Positions 6,429-16,557 are shown, counted from the first letter of the stretch. The stretch is DNA of 64,000 bases from Planctomycetota bacterium (GCA_029260795.1 JAJDCO010000001.1:1-64000); one strand, 5' to 3'. Notes: generated from the sequence alone by a model not told the origin. Program-made: numbers and translations.

Positions 6429-9116
6429 ATGGCCGAGAGCGACCACCTCGACGAGCTCTTCCTGAAGGCGCGTGGCTTGGATCCGGACCAGCTGCGCGCA
6501 TTCCTCGAGGAGCTTCCCGACGAGCACCGCCAAGAGCTCGAGTCCCTGCTCGCCCACGATTCCAAGGAGGACGTCACGCCTCCCTTCGCGCAACAGATGC
6601 GCGCCGTCCTCGGCTCGTCGGACCTCTCGACTCTGGACGCGGCGCCCGATCGATCTTCCGAAACGGTCGAAGGCGCGTCGACGACACCCCTGCCGCCTCA
6701 CCTCTGGACAGATCCGACGGCCCCGGTCATCCCGGGCGTGCAGCTCGACGACGTCATCGGTGAGGGCGGGCAAGGCGTCGTCTACCATGGCCGACAGAGC
6801 TACCTCGATCGCGAGGTGGCCGTAAAGATCCTGAGCCAAGGGGGGACTCAGTTCGCCGCGCGTTTCCAGCGCGAAGCCAAGATCCTCGCCGGGCTGACGC
6901 ATCCGAACATCGTCTCCTGCTACCAGGCCGGAGTGACGAACGCCGGTCATTGCTACTTGGTGATGGAGCTGATCGAGGGCCCGAACCTCCGCCGCTGGAT
7001 CAACGAGCACGGCTCGCTCTCGATCGAGGATGCCCTGGCCGTCTGCCGCGACCTCGCCCGCGCACTCGGGCATGCCTACGAGTCCGGCATCATTCACCGC
7101 GACGTCAAGCCCGAGAACGTCCTGCTACGATCCAACGGGCAACGCGAGGCCTTCGCCTTCGACGTCAAGCTCGCCGACCTCGGCTTGGCTCGCCCTGAGT
7201 CCAAGCGAGACTCGCAGCCCGAGATGCATCTGACGGGCGCGGGCGCCATGATCGGGACGCCGCCAACCATGGCACCCGAGCAGTTCGAGGATCCGAGTCG
7301 CGCCGACTTTCGAACCGACATCTACGGCGTCGGGTGTGTGCTCTTCCACATGCTCACTGGGCAGCCGGCGTTCCGGAAGCCGACCTTGGAAGCGACCATC
7401 GCCCAGAAGATGTCGCCGACACCCCCGGACGTCCGCGAGCTCCGTCCCGACTTGCCGACGGCGATCGTGGACCTCGTCTCGAAGATGCTGGCCAAGTCGC
7501 CCGAGGACCGCCACTCGAGCTACGCCGAGCTCATCGCCGATTGTGAGTGGACGCCCCCTCCACTCGAGGTGGTCGTTGCAAGGCGAAGCCGGCTGATGCC
7601 GGCCCTCGTGACAGCATTCGTCGTCGTCCTCATCGCCGTCGGCTGGATTCTCTGGCCGGGCGATCCCACCGTCCGAGTGCTGGGTCCCGAGCGCGCATCG
7701 GAAGGCGACCTCGTCACGCTCCGGGCGGAGGTCGACGGAATCGATGGCACGCAGCTACGCTGGAAGCAAGCCGGTGACGCCTTGGCCCCGCGCGTCGCGC
7801 TCGCGCCGGGCGAGGGCCTCGAGGTGTCTTTCACCGCACCCGAATCCTCCGCCCCCTATGCCTTGGTCTTCGAGCTGGTGGCCTTGTCCGAGAAGGTAGA
7901 GACGGTCCAGGACGAGATCACGATTCCGATCGACGCCGACGATGATCCACCGAGCCTCGACGTTCGAGGTCCGGTGTCGGGCGAGGAGGGAGATCGCGTC
8001 ACGCTGTCAGCGGATGCGAGCGATCCCGAGGGATCGCCGACGGAGCTCACCTGGCGGCAGGATTCCGCCGAGCCGCGAGTCGAGCTCACGAGTGGTGCCC
8101 GGGGTGAAGTGTCCTTCGATCTTCCGCAAGCGAAGCAGAGCTACACGTTGATTCTCGAAGTCGTCGCGGAGGGCGGTGGCCCGGAACCAACTCGACGCCA
8201 CGAGATTGCCGTGAGCGCCGAGGATGACCCACCCGTGATCGAGCTGCCGAACGAACGTACCGTCGATGCCGGGTCCGAAGTCACGCTCGACGTCGAAGCG
8301 AGAGATCCCGAAGGTGAGCCCGTATTGCGAAGTTGGGTACAGGTATCGGGAGCGAAGGTCGCTCTCGAGCCGGGCGGGTCCGGCGACGCGAAGTTCATGG
8401 CACCGACGAGGTCGCGGGACGGTCGGCTCGTGTTCGAGGTCACGGCGTCGGACGGCTCGGTAGAGCAGACGGGCAACGTCGTGATCCAGCTCGCGCCCGA
8501 AAAGGCGTTGCCCTTCACGGGACCACTCGACCTGGCGCAGGAGCTTCTCGAGCACAAGTCGAGGGCGACCGGCGGCACTTGGAGCGCGGGAGAGATTCAC
8601 GCCGGGAGTCTCGTGTGCGCTTTCCGACAAGGGACCGGCGAGCTCGGTCGCCGGCTCCCAGATGCGCCGTGGAGCTTGCAAGGGACACTGCACGTGTTGC
8701 CCGACGACGAGGCAGTGCGCGCGGGTGCGCGGATCAGCTTCGATGATGGCCGCGCCGTCGCTTTGGAGATCTCCCTCGAGCCCGGAGAGAAGATGACGAG
8801 CCGCGTCGATCTGTTATTGATGACGAAGAATGGGGACGACTGGGTCCGCACCCCGCTCCAGCGCGTGGCGACGATCGAGAAGGGGGTGGTGCAGGACATT
8901 CCCGAGCCTGCCCTGATCGACTTCGTCTGGACTCGAGAGGAGGGCGGCCTCGTCCTGCTCGTCGGCGAGCACGACCAAGACCCTTCGACGTTTCCCGCGC
9001 ACCGACTGACCTGGCCGGACCTTCGATCCGACCGGATGCCTGGGGACGTAACCCTGTTCGTCGAAAGCGGCATTGCCTGCTTCTGCGATCTCGAGCTGCG
9101 TCCGATCGCGAGGTAA
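6429..9116 (+). CDS. Receptor-like Ser/Thr protein kinase with PKD/Ig-like extracytoplasmic repeats
   Basis: The 895-residue protein has a PknB-type kinase domain at about 107-375: glycine loop GEGGQGVVY, Lys133 in AVKIL, catalytic HRDVKPEN with Asp225, DLG at 250-252 in place of DFG, and MAPEQ near 281. Its activation segment reads GTPPTMAPEQ rather than the usual GTxxYMAPEQ. One membrane helix follows (391-409, VTAFVVVLIAVGWILW). Outside are three roughly 95-residue PKD/Ig-like repeats, each opening with a V.GP or E.P segment and containing G..V.L.A, then a C-terminal domain of about 190 residues that looks like a beta-jellyroll. It likely senses an envelope signal and phosphorylates cytoplasmic targets, possibly the adjacent sigma factor. 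Confidence 0.9.
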   Translation: MAESDHLDELFLKARGLDPDQLRAFLEELPDEHRQELESLLAHDSKEDVTPPFAQQMRAVLGSSDLSTLDAAPDRSSETVEGASTTPLPPHLWTDPTAPVIPGVQLDDVIGEGGQGVVYHGRQSYLDREVAVKILSQGGTQFAARFQREAKILAGLTHPNIVSCYQAGVTNAGHCYLVMELIEGPNLRRWINEHGSLSIEDALAVCRDLARALGHAYESGIIHRDVKPENVLLRSNGQREAFAFDVKLADLGLARPESKRDSQPEMHLTGAGAMIGTPPTMAPEQFEDPSRADFRTDIYGVGCVLFHMLTGQPAFRKPTLEATIAQKMSPTPPDVRELRPDLPTAIVDLVSKMLAKSPEDRHSSYAELIADCEWTPPPLEVVVARRSRLMPALVTAFVVVLIAVGWILWPGDPTVRVLGPERASEGDLVTLRAEVDGIDGTQLRWKQAGDALAPRVALAPGEGLEVSFTAPESSAPYALVFELVALSEKVETVQDEITIPIDADDDPPSLDVRGPVSGEEGDRVTLSADASDPEGSPTELTWRQDSAEPRVELTSGARGEVSFDLPQAKQSYTLILEVVAEGGGPEPTRRHEIAVSAEDDPPVIELPNERTVDAGSEVTLDVEARDPEGEPVLRSWVQVSGAKVALEPGGSGDAKFMAPTRSRDGRLVFEVTASDGSVEQTGNVVIQLAPEKALPFTGPLDLAQELLEHKSRATGGTWSAGEIHAGSLVCAFRQGTGELGRRLPDAPWSLQGTLHVLPDDEAVRAGARISFDDGRAVALEISLEPGEKMTSRVDLLLMTKNGDDWVRTPLQRVATIEKGVVQDIPEPALIDFVWTREEGGLVLLVGEHDQDPSTFPAHRLTWPDLRSDRMPGDVTLFVESGIACFCDLELRPIAR

Positions 9117-9377
9117 CGGACCCGTCGACGTCGCATCTCGAGCTCCCGAAGTGCGGCTCGGGCGATCCGGTCGTCTCGGTGCTTCGTGAAGGAGCACCTC
9201 GCTCGAGAACCGGTCCGGCGCGGCGCCTATCAGCCGGGCATCCTCTCGCGAACCTCCCGTTTTTCTGGTGAGATGCCTGGTGGAACCTGTCTGAACCGAC
9301 AGAGCGGAGGTCCGTGCTCGTGAAAGAGATGCCTCGCTCCTCAACCGCCACTCGTTTCGATTCCCAGGAGGCCACCC

Positions 9378-10613
9378 GTGTCAATCATCCGAATGAACAG
9401 ACTCTCGGCCCTCGCCACGATCCTCACCTTGCTTTCACTGCTCGCGCCACCGGCAGACGCCCAGCTCTGCGTGGGTCCCGACGGCTTGACGGGGCCTTGC
9501 TGCACGTCCACGACGGTGACGATCCCCACGCTGCCTAGCCTGAGCTTCCCGGCCGCGTCCGTGTGCTGGACCGGGTGCACGCCGGCGACAATCACCCAAA
9601 ACGTTCGCGTCGATCCCCCGGTCTCGACCTGGTGCGGCAACTACGAGTCTCGCGTCACGATCTCCGATGCTTCCTTCGTGCCGCTCCTGACCGGCAAGCT
9701 CGAGATGGACTACTCGCACACCTGGGAAGAGATCAACTTCGACGGCCAGTCTCTCCAGGTCTGGCGCTTCTTGGTGAAGGTCGACCTGTTCCCCTTGTCC
9801 GGTTTCGATCCGACACTTTGTCAGTCGCCGACCTGCTTCGCCGCCGGGGCCTCCGCGTTTTACTACGGGCACGTCGACTACGCCTTCAACTGCGTGACCA
9901 ATAGCTTCCAAGGTGCGCTCAGCCTCTTCCACCCGTGTGACAACTTCATCCACAAGCCGGGCACCTCAGCCATTCCCGGCGTCTTTCATCCGGCAGTCTC
10001 CTACGCCATCGTCGGTCCCCATACACCGGCCAACCCGTTCGTGGCGACGACCCTGCCGGCACCGTTCCTTCCGGGCGTCGCAGTCGGCGGCGCCGTGCGG
10101 GACATCGGCCCTCCTGGTGCGGTTTGCTTCTTCGAGGAGCCGATCGCCAACAGTAGCCTCGGCTACTTCGGATCGGCCTGCGCTTGTCCGCTGAGCACCA
10201 CGCTGCCGCCCCAGTACTCGGCTCAGCCACTCAGCATCACGACGCTCTGCGGAAGCGCATCGTCATCGATCTGGACACCGCTCCCGCTCCTCTGGATCAT
10301 GCTGATCACGGCCGACCTCGGCACCTGGACCGGCGCAGGTCCCGGAACTCCCTATCCCGGTCCCGAGATCTTGCGAGCAGGCGAAGGCTTCTTCTTCCAT
10401 AGCGAAGGCTGCTTCGGCATCCCCTACGTCGACATGGACTACGGCGTCTTGACCGAGTTCGGCTTCCCGGTCCTTCCCAACGTCGATCGACCCTGGCTCA
10501 CGGACCGCAAGCTCAGCCTCGCCAGCAATTACTCCAAGGCGACCGGGATCACGCCTCCCTACGTTGGCACGGTCCTCAAGAAGACCGCACACATGATCAA
10601 CCTGAACTTCTGA
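9378..10613 (+). CDS. Secreted Cys-rich protein, unknown function
   Basis: Translation most likely begins at a GTG because AGGAG sits 7 bp upstream. The 411-residue product has a Sec signal (MNRLSALATILTLLSLLAPPADA, cleaved near ADAQ) and about fifteen cysteines in the mature part, including a CC pair near the N-terminus, which suggests disulfide bonding outside the cytoplasm. Trp, Tyr and Pro are abundant and the pattern is beta-rich. I recognise no family. A hairpin that could terminate transcription follows at 10651-10689, so it appears to be a single-gene transcript. Confidence 0.8.
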   Translation: MSIIRMNRLSALATILTLLSLLAPPADAQLCVGPDGLTGPCCTSTTVTIPTLPSLSFPAASVCWTGCTPATITQNVRVDPPVSTWCGNYESRVTISDASFVPLLTGKLEMDYSHTWEEINFDGQSLQVWRFLVKVDLFPLSGFDPTLCQSPTCFAAGASAFYYGHVDYAFNCVTNSFQGALSLFHPCDNFIHKPGTSAIPGVFHPAVSYAIVGPHTPANPFVATTLPAPFLPGVAVGGAVRDIGPPGAVCFFEEPIANSSLGYFGSACACPLSTTLPPQYSAQPLSITTLCGSASSSIWTPLPLLWIMLITADLGTWTGAGPGTPYPGPEILRAGEGFFFHSEGCFGIPYVDMDYGVLTEFGFPVLPNVDRPWLTDRKLSLASNYSKATGITPPYVGTVLKKTAHMINLNF

Positions 10614-10650
10614 GTCGACACTCACTCGAATCGCAGCGAAGCAAACACTC

Positions 10651-10689
10651 GAGAGCGCATCCGATGCACTAAGCACCGGGTGCGCTCTC
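10651..10689 (+). terminator. Hairpin after 9378-10613
   Basis: A 9-bp perfect stem (gagagcgca / tgcgctctc) with a 21-base loop lies 38 bp after the stop codon and before the next gene. There is no long U-tract, so termination is plausible but not certain. Confidence 0.5.
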
Positions 10690-10823
10690 TGCGTGTTGAC
10701 CCACCCGATTTGCCCGGATCCTGGGCGTTCTCACGCTCTCCCGCGCTGGCGAGGGCAAGCTCGGCCCGGTACACTGGCGCCCGGGGAAGACTCGTTTCGC
10801 CAAGGAATCGGAGAGAGCGCTTC

Positions 10824-12290
10824 ATGTCTGCACGCCTCGTCCTCGGCCTTGCATGGATCTTCGCCACGACGCCGATCGCGGCGGGCGACATCTTGTGGGT
10901 CGGGCCCGGTCGGGCACTGACCCTACCGAGCCAAGCGGCCGCCATTGCCCAGAACGGCGATCGCATCTTCATCGAAGCGAGTGTCTATCGTAGTGACGTC
11001 GCTGTCTGGACGGCGGACGACCTCTTGATTCGAGGCATCGGAGGACGAGCTCACCTGATGGCGGACGGGCAAAGCGCGCAGGGAAAGGCGATCTGGGTGA
11101 TTCAGGGCAAGCGCACCGTCGTCGAGTACATCGAGTTCTCGGGTGCGACCGTGCCGGACGGGAACGGTGCCGGCATTCGTGCCGAGGGGACCGACCTGAC
11201 AGTTCGGCGTTGCTCCTTCCACGACAATGAGAACGGCATTCTGACCGGCGCCGACGCCGAGAGCGACATCCTCATCGAGCACAGCGAGTTCGCTCACAAC
11301 GGACTCGGAGATGGCTTCACACACAATCTCTACGTCGGTCATGTTCGCAGTCTCACGTTTCGCTACAACCGTTCACACCACGCCCGAATTGGTCATCACG
11401 TCAAGACGCGAGCGCTCGAGAATCACATCGCATACAACCGCATCATGGACGAGGCCGAGGGGACATCCAGCTATCTCATCGACGTACCGGACGGCGGCGA
11501 GACGGTGGTCATCGGGAACGTTCTCCATCAGGGCGAGAACAATTCCAACTCGTCGCTCCTCGCCTACGCCCTCGAGAATGGCACGAACCCGATTCAGGAG
11601 CTCTTCGTCATCAACAACACGATGGTGAACGATGCGCTCACCGGGACCTTCGTACGGGTGGGCTCGCCGACGACCCGTGCCCTCGTGATCAACAATCTCC
11701 TGGTCGGTGCCGGCAAAACCGTCGAGGGATCCGCCGAGCAGGTCACGAATCTGCACACCGACGATCCGGGCTTCGTCGATCGACCCGGCTACGACTACCG
11801 CCTGACGGCAACGTCTCCGGCGATCAATCAAGGGAGCCTAACCGAGCTGGGAGCACTCTCGATGATCCCGGACCGTCACTACCGAGAGGAGCTGTCTTCA
11901 ACCGGCCGTGTCCTCGTGGGGCCGATCGACATCGGTGCCAACGAGCTCGACGGTAGCCTAAGACTCGAGCTCGACGGAGTGCGGCAGGCGAGCTATGCGC
12001 TGAGCGTGGCATCGGGTCTCGACGAGGGCGACTGGGTGTTCTTCGTTCTCTCGTTCGACGGCATCGGAGACGGCGGCCCCGTGAAAGGGGCGCTGCGCAT
12101 CGATCTGCTTGGCCAGCTGTACTTTCTCGGCCTGTCGTTCACCGACGCGAGCGGCGTCGCCACGCTGTCGACCTACGTGCCCGGCCAGACTCCGCCGATC
12201 CATCTCCACACGCAGGCCATCGTCGCTCGTGTTCTCCTCGGCGACTTCCACAAGACCAACACGATGACCCGACTCGTGCTCCCGAAGTAG
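10824..12290 (+). CDS. Exported right-handed parallel beta-helix protein
   Basis: The ATG at 10824 gives 488 residues with a signal peptide (MSARLVLGLAWIFATTPIAAG) and a GGAGAG ribosome-binding site; the open frame upstream has no support. From about residue 30 to 360 the sequence has the short hydrophobic/Asn/Gly ladder of parallel beta-helix proteins: IFIEASVYR, VVEYIEFSGA, LTVRRCSFHDNENGI, ILIEHSEFAHNGL, NHIAYNRI, VVIGNVLHQGENN, LFVINNTMVN, ALVINNLLVGAGK. It ends with the common beta-helix sequence SPAINQG and DIGANE, then a roughly 120-residue beta domain. Such proteins are often polysaccharide lyases or glycan-binding; no catalytic residues can be assigned. Confidence 0.85.
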   Translation: MSARLVLGLAWIFATTPIAAGDILWVGPGRALTLPSQAAAIAQNGDRIFIEASVYRSDVAVWTADDLLIRGIGGRAHLMADGQSAQGKAIWVIQGKRTVVEYIEFSGATVPDGNGAGIRAEGTDLTVRRCSFHDNENGILTGADAESDILIEHSEFAHNGLGDGFTHNLYVGHVRSLTFRYNRSHHARIGHHVKTRALENHIAYNRIMDEAEGTSSYLIDVPDGGETVVIGNVLHQGENNSNSSLLAYALENGTNPIQELFVINNTMVNDALTGTFVRVGSPTTRALVINNLLVGAGKTVEGSAEQVTNLHTDDPGFVDRPGYDYRLTATSPAINQGSLTELGALSMIPDRHYREELSSTGRVLVGPIDIGANELDGSLRLELDGVRQASYALSVASGLDEGDWVFFVLSFDGIGDGGPVKGALRIDLLGQLYFLGLSFTDASGVATLSTYVPGQTPPIHLHTQAIVARVLLGDFHKTNTMTRLVLPK

Positions 12291-12651
12291 AAGCCGCCTA
12301 CGGCGCCGACCAGGCGAGGGTGGAAACCGCGCGCGCAGCAAGCGGGTCGTACCTTCGAGCGGCGAGGGACGACGCGGACTGAGGCCTTCGCGATGACCCT
12401 GGAGCGGCGAAGAATGCCACGAGCCGCGAGCGCAGCGAGCCCTGATCAGACCGAAGCTCGCTGCTCACGCGGCAACAGCAAGGAGCTGTGCCACGAAGCA
12501 AAACGGCAGACGCATTCCCACTCCCGGGACGGGTGCCTTCCCCGTTCACCATGAACTTCGCCAAGGCCCCCCACCTGTTGACCTCGTCCTGACGAGGCGT
12601 ACCCTGAACAATCGGGAAACGCTCCAACTACATTTCGACAGGATTCCAGCG
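12291..12651. other. Intergenic region with degenerate repeat motifs upstream of the CHAT gene
   Basis: This 361-bp gap contains gcgcgcagcaagcgg near 12330 and cgagccgcgagcgcagcgagcc near 12420, degenerate forms of the motif repeated at 22346-22566 and 61955-62392. The last 75 bp hold the probable promoter of the next gene. I see no gene. Confidence 0.5.
12578..12605 (+). promoter_or_regulatory. Possible sigma70-type promoter
   Basis: TTGACC at 12578-12583 and TACCCT at 12600-12605 are 16 bp apart and end 46 bp before the start codon of the CHAT gene. The -35 is close to consensus, the -10 is weak. Such matches arise by chance, so this is only a candidate. Confidence 0.3.
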
Positions 12652-15600
12652 ATGCTCACGCTGTTACTGACTACCTGTCTTGGTATCGCACTTCAGAACG
12701 AGCCCGTCCTTCTGAAGCATGCGACAAAGCACACGTTCACGATCGCTCCCGACGATCCGGTGCTCGAAGACGTCGGCCCATCGAAGACCTTCCGCTACGT
12801 CCTCGAGTCGGAAGACGCCGTGCTGTTCGTCTGGGCCGAGTCGCCCGACGCCGACCTGGTCCTGCAGGCGCATCTCGAGTCATCGGCCGGCGAGACATCC
12901 AGGTCCGGCCCCACCGCCCTCCTCTCCGGTCAGAAGCCTCAGAAGCGCTTCGAGGACGACGACTCCGGCGGAGGTACGACGCCCTTTCTCCGCCTTGGGC
13001 GGATGAGTCGCGGCACAATCTCAATCCAGGTGGCCGCCAAGCGACGGAACACCGAGATACCGCTCACCGTTCACTGCTTCGAGGCTCGAGAGTCCGATGC
13101 GACTCGCAGCGTGGCCGCGAGTCTAGGAAAGGCAATAGAAGAGAGCCAGGGCCTCGCCCAGTCGGGCGACCTCGAGGGAGCCAGAGCTACCCTAGCCGAT
13201 GCACTGAAGGCAGTCTTCGAGATCACAGCCGGCGACCTCAGCGAGGCACTTTCAGAGACCCTCTGGAGATTGGGGGGCGCTAGCCACCGCCTGAACGATT
13301 TCGAGACAGCTCGAAATGCGTGGTCGCGGGTCTATGCTTATCGACTCCGCAGCCTGCCCAATGATCACGCCCACTTGCAAAGGGCGCGCGGGAACCTCGC
13401 CGCGATGAACGCCTCCCTGGGTGATCTCGACCGCGCCAGTGCCCTTCAGGAGCAGATCTTGGAGGTCTACTCCCGCACGCTCCCAGACGATCACCCCGAC
13501 CTGCAGATTGCGCGCGGGAATCTCGCATTGACGATCCGAGCTCAAGGCGATCTCGACCGAGCCCACGAACTCCAAGAGCAGCTGCTCGAGGTCTACTCCC
13601 GCACGCTCCCAAAAGACCACCCCCTCCTGCAGCGTGCGCGATTGAACTTCGCCACGACGATCAAGCAGGTCGGCGATCTGAACGGTGCACGCACGCTTCA
13701 AGAAGAGGTCCTCGAGGCCTACACTCGCACGCTCCCCAAAGACCACGCCCACCTTCAGGTGGCGCGCGGGAACCTCGCAATGACAGCTTACGCTCTTGGC
13801 GACCTCGACGTCGCCCGAGCGCTCCAAGAGCAGGCCCTCGAGGCCTACTCCCGCACACTCCCCAAGGACCATCCCCACCTTCTGGTGGCGCGCTTGAACC
13901 TCGCGGCAACGCTTTACTCCCTCGACGATCTCGACCGAGCCCGAGCGCTCCAAGAGCAGGTCCTCGAGGTCCGCGCCCGCACACTCCCAGAAGACCACCC
14001 CCTGCTGCAAACCGCGCGATCGAACCTCGCCGGAACGATCTACAGCCTCGGGGATCCCCAGCGCGCACGGACCCTTCAAGAACAAGTCTTGGATGTTTAC
14101 TCTCGCACACTCAGCGAGGATCATTTCTCCCTCCAATGGGCGCGAGTGAAACTCGCCTTGACGATCCGAGCCCTCGGCGATCTCGACAGCGCGCGCGCCC
14201 TCCAGGAGCAGGCACTCGAAGTCTTATCCCGCACCCTCCCCGAAGACCACTCGGACCTGCAGGCGGCCCGAGAGGACGCCGCCAGGACGTATGCAGAGAT
14301 CGGAAATGCGGGCGAGAGTCAAAGGCTTGCCCGCGAGGTGGCGGCCGCCACGATTCGAGCAGGTCGCAGGTTGGACTCCCTCACGATGCAACAGTTGGCG
14401 AGCGAGTGGGTCATCTGTTCGGTCCTCTCGATCGTCTCGGGAGCAGGTGTCTTCGAGAGCGATGCCGTCGGCGAGCAACTGGCCTTCTCGATGTGCGAAG
14501 CGATTCGAGGAGCGGAAGCGACCGCCGCACGACTCGAACGGAGTCTCGGGGCAGATGCCGAGGCTCAGCGACTTCGAAAGGAGCTCGCCCGAGCAAGCCG
14601 CGAGCTGAATTCGCTCTCGGGCACTACCTCGGATCAGCACTCGACAATAGTGGATCTCGTTCGAGAGCGAGACCGACTGCGGCGCACACTGCTCAAGCGC
14701 CTGGAAGAAACGGGAGCGGACCAATCGCTACCCGATCTCGACGCCCGTTCGATTCGCGCGCGGCTCGCGCCCACGGAGTCGGCGATCGCCTACTGGCGCT
14801 ACCACCGCTGGGAGATCGGCGCCGAGACACCCAGTCAGTCAGAACACGCCAGCTATCTCGCCTGGGTTCTGCGGCCAGGTGCGGCCCTAGCGCGCATCGA
14901 GCTGGGGTCTGCTCATGCGATCGAGCAGGCCATCGACGATTGGCGAAAAGCCCTCGGCGCACCCACGCGCGGCATCACCCAGGAGGAGACCCTGGGCACC
15001 AGACAAGTCGATGCCGGGGAAGCGGTTCGGAGCCTCATCCTGGATCCGGTCTTGAAGCACCTCGGCGACGCCAGGCGGGTTTGGGTCGCTCCCTCCGATG
15101 CCATGCATCTGGTTCCGTTCGATGCGCTTCCAGACGTCGAAGGCGTGCTCGGGGATCGCTATGAGTTCGCTCTCCTCCAGTCGCTTTCGGACCTGACCAT
15201 CGACTCTCCGGCGGAGTTGAATCCTCTTTCGCTCTTTGCAATGGGAGGCGTCCACTACGACGGTAAGGCGAAGGCCTGGGAGGGAGGCAAGGGGGACGAT
15301 TCCAAAGGCGCGGGCCGCTCGGCCTTGGCTGGCAAGGGCTCAAAAGGCTACGAGTGGTCGTTTCCGATACTCAGCTCGACTGGGGGAGAAGCCCGAGACA
15401 TTGCCGAGTACTTCCTCATGGCGTTCGAGGAGAAGGGTGCCCCCGAACCGACGGTCTTGATGCGAAGGCAGGCTTCCCGAGACGCTTTCGAAGCACTCGC
15501 TCCGAAGCATCGGTTCCTCCACCTGGCGACTCACGGCTGGTTTGCGCCCGAGTCGGTAAGCTCGAAGAACGACGACCGGGTCATCGATGAGAGGATGGGA

Positions 15601-16074
15601 TTCCTGAGCTCTTCCCTCCGCGACCAGGTCATCGGTCTCGCGCCATCCCTACTCTGCGGACTCGCCTTTGCCGGCGCCAACGGCGAGGCAGACATGTTCG
15701 GAAGAGTGCGCGGCGTCATGACGGCCGAGGAGATCCGAGCGATGGATCTCACCAGCGTCGAGCTCTGCTTGCTGTCCGCTTGCGAGACGAACGTTGGCAT
15801 ACGACGCGGCGGCCAGGGGATCGCGTCCCTGCAGACGGCCTTGCATGCAGCCGGCGCTCGCACGGCCATCACTTCGCTTTGGAAAGTTCCCGACGAGGCG
15901 ACACGCAAGCTCATGACCGAGTTCTATCGCCGGCTTTGGGTGCTCGGGGAACCGAAAGGCAGGGCACTCTGGAACGCCAAGCAAAAGCTCCGCCAGGAGC
16001 TGATCGGGAAGGAGGAGCCCGTCTACTCGGTCCGCGACTGGGCCGGCTGGGTGCTCAGCGGCGATCCGGATTGA
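12652..16074 (+). CDS. Exported TPR-CHAT protease (intact copy)
   Basis: The 1140-residue protein begins with a signal peptide (MLTLLLTTCLGIALQ), then a PPC-like beta domain (to about 145), a TPR region with seven 42-residue kinesin-light-chain-type units (about 238-532), a helical linker, and a C-terminal CHAT (caspase-like) domain from about 690. The catalytic pair is visible: His961 in LHLATHGWFAPES and Cys1044 in LLSACETNVG. The C-terminus RDWAGWVLSGDPD is the family end. CHAT domains are caspase-like cysteine proteases; the TPRs presumably bind a partner or substrate. The signal peptide places it outside the cytoplasm, unlike CRISPR-associated TPR-CHAT proteins. A second, damaged copy and three scraps lie nearby. 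Confidence 0.93.
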   Translation: MLTLLLTTCLGIALQNEPVLLKHATKHTFTIAPDDPVLEDVGPSKTFRYVLESEDAVLFVWAESPDADLVLQAHLESSAGETSRSGPTALLSGQKPQKRFEDDDSGGGTTPFLRLGRMSRGTISIQVAAKRRNTEIPLTVHCFEARESDATRSVAASLGKAIEESQGLAQSGDLEGARATLADALKAVFEITAGDLSEALSETLWRLGGASHRLNDFETARNAWSRVYAYRLRSLPNDHAHLQRARGNLAAMNASLGDLDRASALQEQILEVYSRTLPDDHPDLQIARGNLALTIRAQGDLDRAHELQEQLLEVYSRTLPKDHPLLQRARLNFATTIKQVGDLNGARTLQEEVLEAYTRTLPKDHAHLQVARGNLAMTAYALGDLDVARALQEQALEAYSRTLPKDHPHLLVARLNLAATLYSLDDLDRARALQEQVLEVRARTLPEDHPLLQTARSNLAGTIYSLGDPQRARTLQEQVLDVYSRTLSEDHFSLQWARVKLALTIRALGDLDSARALQEQALEVLSRTLPEDHSDLQAAREDAARTYAEIGNAGESQRLAREVAAATIRAGRRLDSLTMQQLASEWVICSVLSIVSGAGVFESDAVGEQLAFSMCEAIRGAEATAARLERSLGADAEAQRLRKELARASRELNSLSGTTSDQHSTIVDLVRERDRLRRTLLKRLEETGADQSLPDLDARSIRARLAPTESAIAYWRYHRWEIGAETPSQSEHASYLAWVLRPGAALARIELGSAHAIEQAIDDWRKALGAPTRGITQEETLGTRQVDAGEAVRSLILDPVLKHLGDARRVWVAPSDAMHLVPFDALPDVEGVLGDRYEFALLQSLSDLTIDSPAELNPLSLFAMGGVHYDGKAKAWEGGKGDDSKGAGRSALAGKGSKGYEWSFPILSSTGGEARDIAEYFLMAFEEKGAPEPTVLMRRQASRDAFEALAPKHRFLHLATHGWFAPESVSSKNDDRVIDERMGFLSSSLRDQVIGLAPSLLCGLAFAGANGEADMFGRVRGVMTAEEIRAMDLTSVELCLLSACETNVGIRRGGQGIASLQTALHAAGARTAITSLWKVPDEATRKLMTEFYRRLWVLGEPKGRALWNAKQKLRQELIGKEEPVYSVRDWAGWVLSGDPD
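13366..14247 (+). repeat. 126-bp intragenic tandem repeat, seven units (TPR array)
   Basis: Seven units of exactly 126 bp (42 codons) encode the pattern DHPxLQxAR...GDLDxARALQEQxLEVYSRTLP. DNA similarity between units is high enough to permit slippage or recombination, and the damaged paralog has only a single half unit left at the matching place. Confidence 0.9.
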
Positions 16075-16088
16075 GGCGCCCACGCCAG

Positions 16089-16165
16089 CCACCGCTCGGG
16101 GCCTGCTCGCTTCGCAGGCAGTTCCCACGCCCAAAGCTGGAATCGATGTCGCCTCGACGTACGCT
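16089..16165. repeat. Intergenic repeat shared with 19850-19925
   Basis: About 76 bp match 19850-19925 with roughly 90 percent identity, including gaatcgatgtcgcctcgacg. In both places it lies just upstream of CHAT-derived coding DNA, so it is probably the ancestral 5' flank copied with the gene. Confidence 0.8.
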
Positions 16166-16330
16166 GCAGACTGCATTCAACATGGGCTTCTCGACCTACG
16201 GGCTCAACGACCCGCACGCAACGAAGGCGGCTTGGGCATTCGCGCACGAGTTCCGCGCAGGCACCCTGCCCGATGACCACCCCGATCTCCAAGAGCTCCG
16301 GCCCGCTCGCCGACTGTGCGAGCTCAGGCA
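16166..16330 (+). pseudogene. TPR fragment of a CHAT gene (scrap B)
   Basis: The plus-strand frame reads NMGFSTYGL...AAWAFAHEF...GTLPDDHPDLQ, which lines up with LGFSGYRL...DAWKWAHDW...TTLPEDHPDLQ in the damaged copy at 20410-20525 and with LGGASHRLND...NAW in the intact copy. The match fades after DLQELRPARR. No start codon, signal peptide or CHAT domain is attached. It is a remnant of a third CHAT paralog lying directly behind the intact gene. Confidence 0.75.
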
Positions 16331-16557
16331 CTCGAGGCGCGATCACCAGGGCCGCGGTATGGATCCCATGAAGACTTGCACCGTACGTCTCGGCCAGTGC
16401 GGAAGGGAATACGCAAGCAGAACCGTTGTCGCACTCCATTCAGCCTTGCTTCAGCGCCGATCGGGCTCCCCTTGATCCCCGAGCCACCGATCGTAGTCTG
16501 AAACAGTGTTCCGGCACTGGACGCTGGGGCGCGGGTGACCCCAGGGAGGACGAAGCG

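Noticed and set aside
6429..9116. Inactive pseudokinase because of DLG for DFG
   Set aside because: DLG occurs in active bacterial kinases, and Lys133, Asp225 and the glycine loop are all present.
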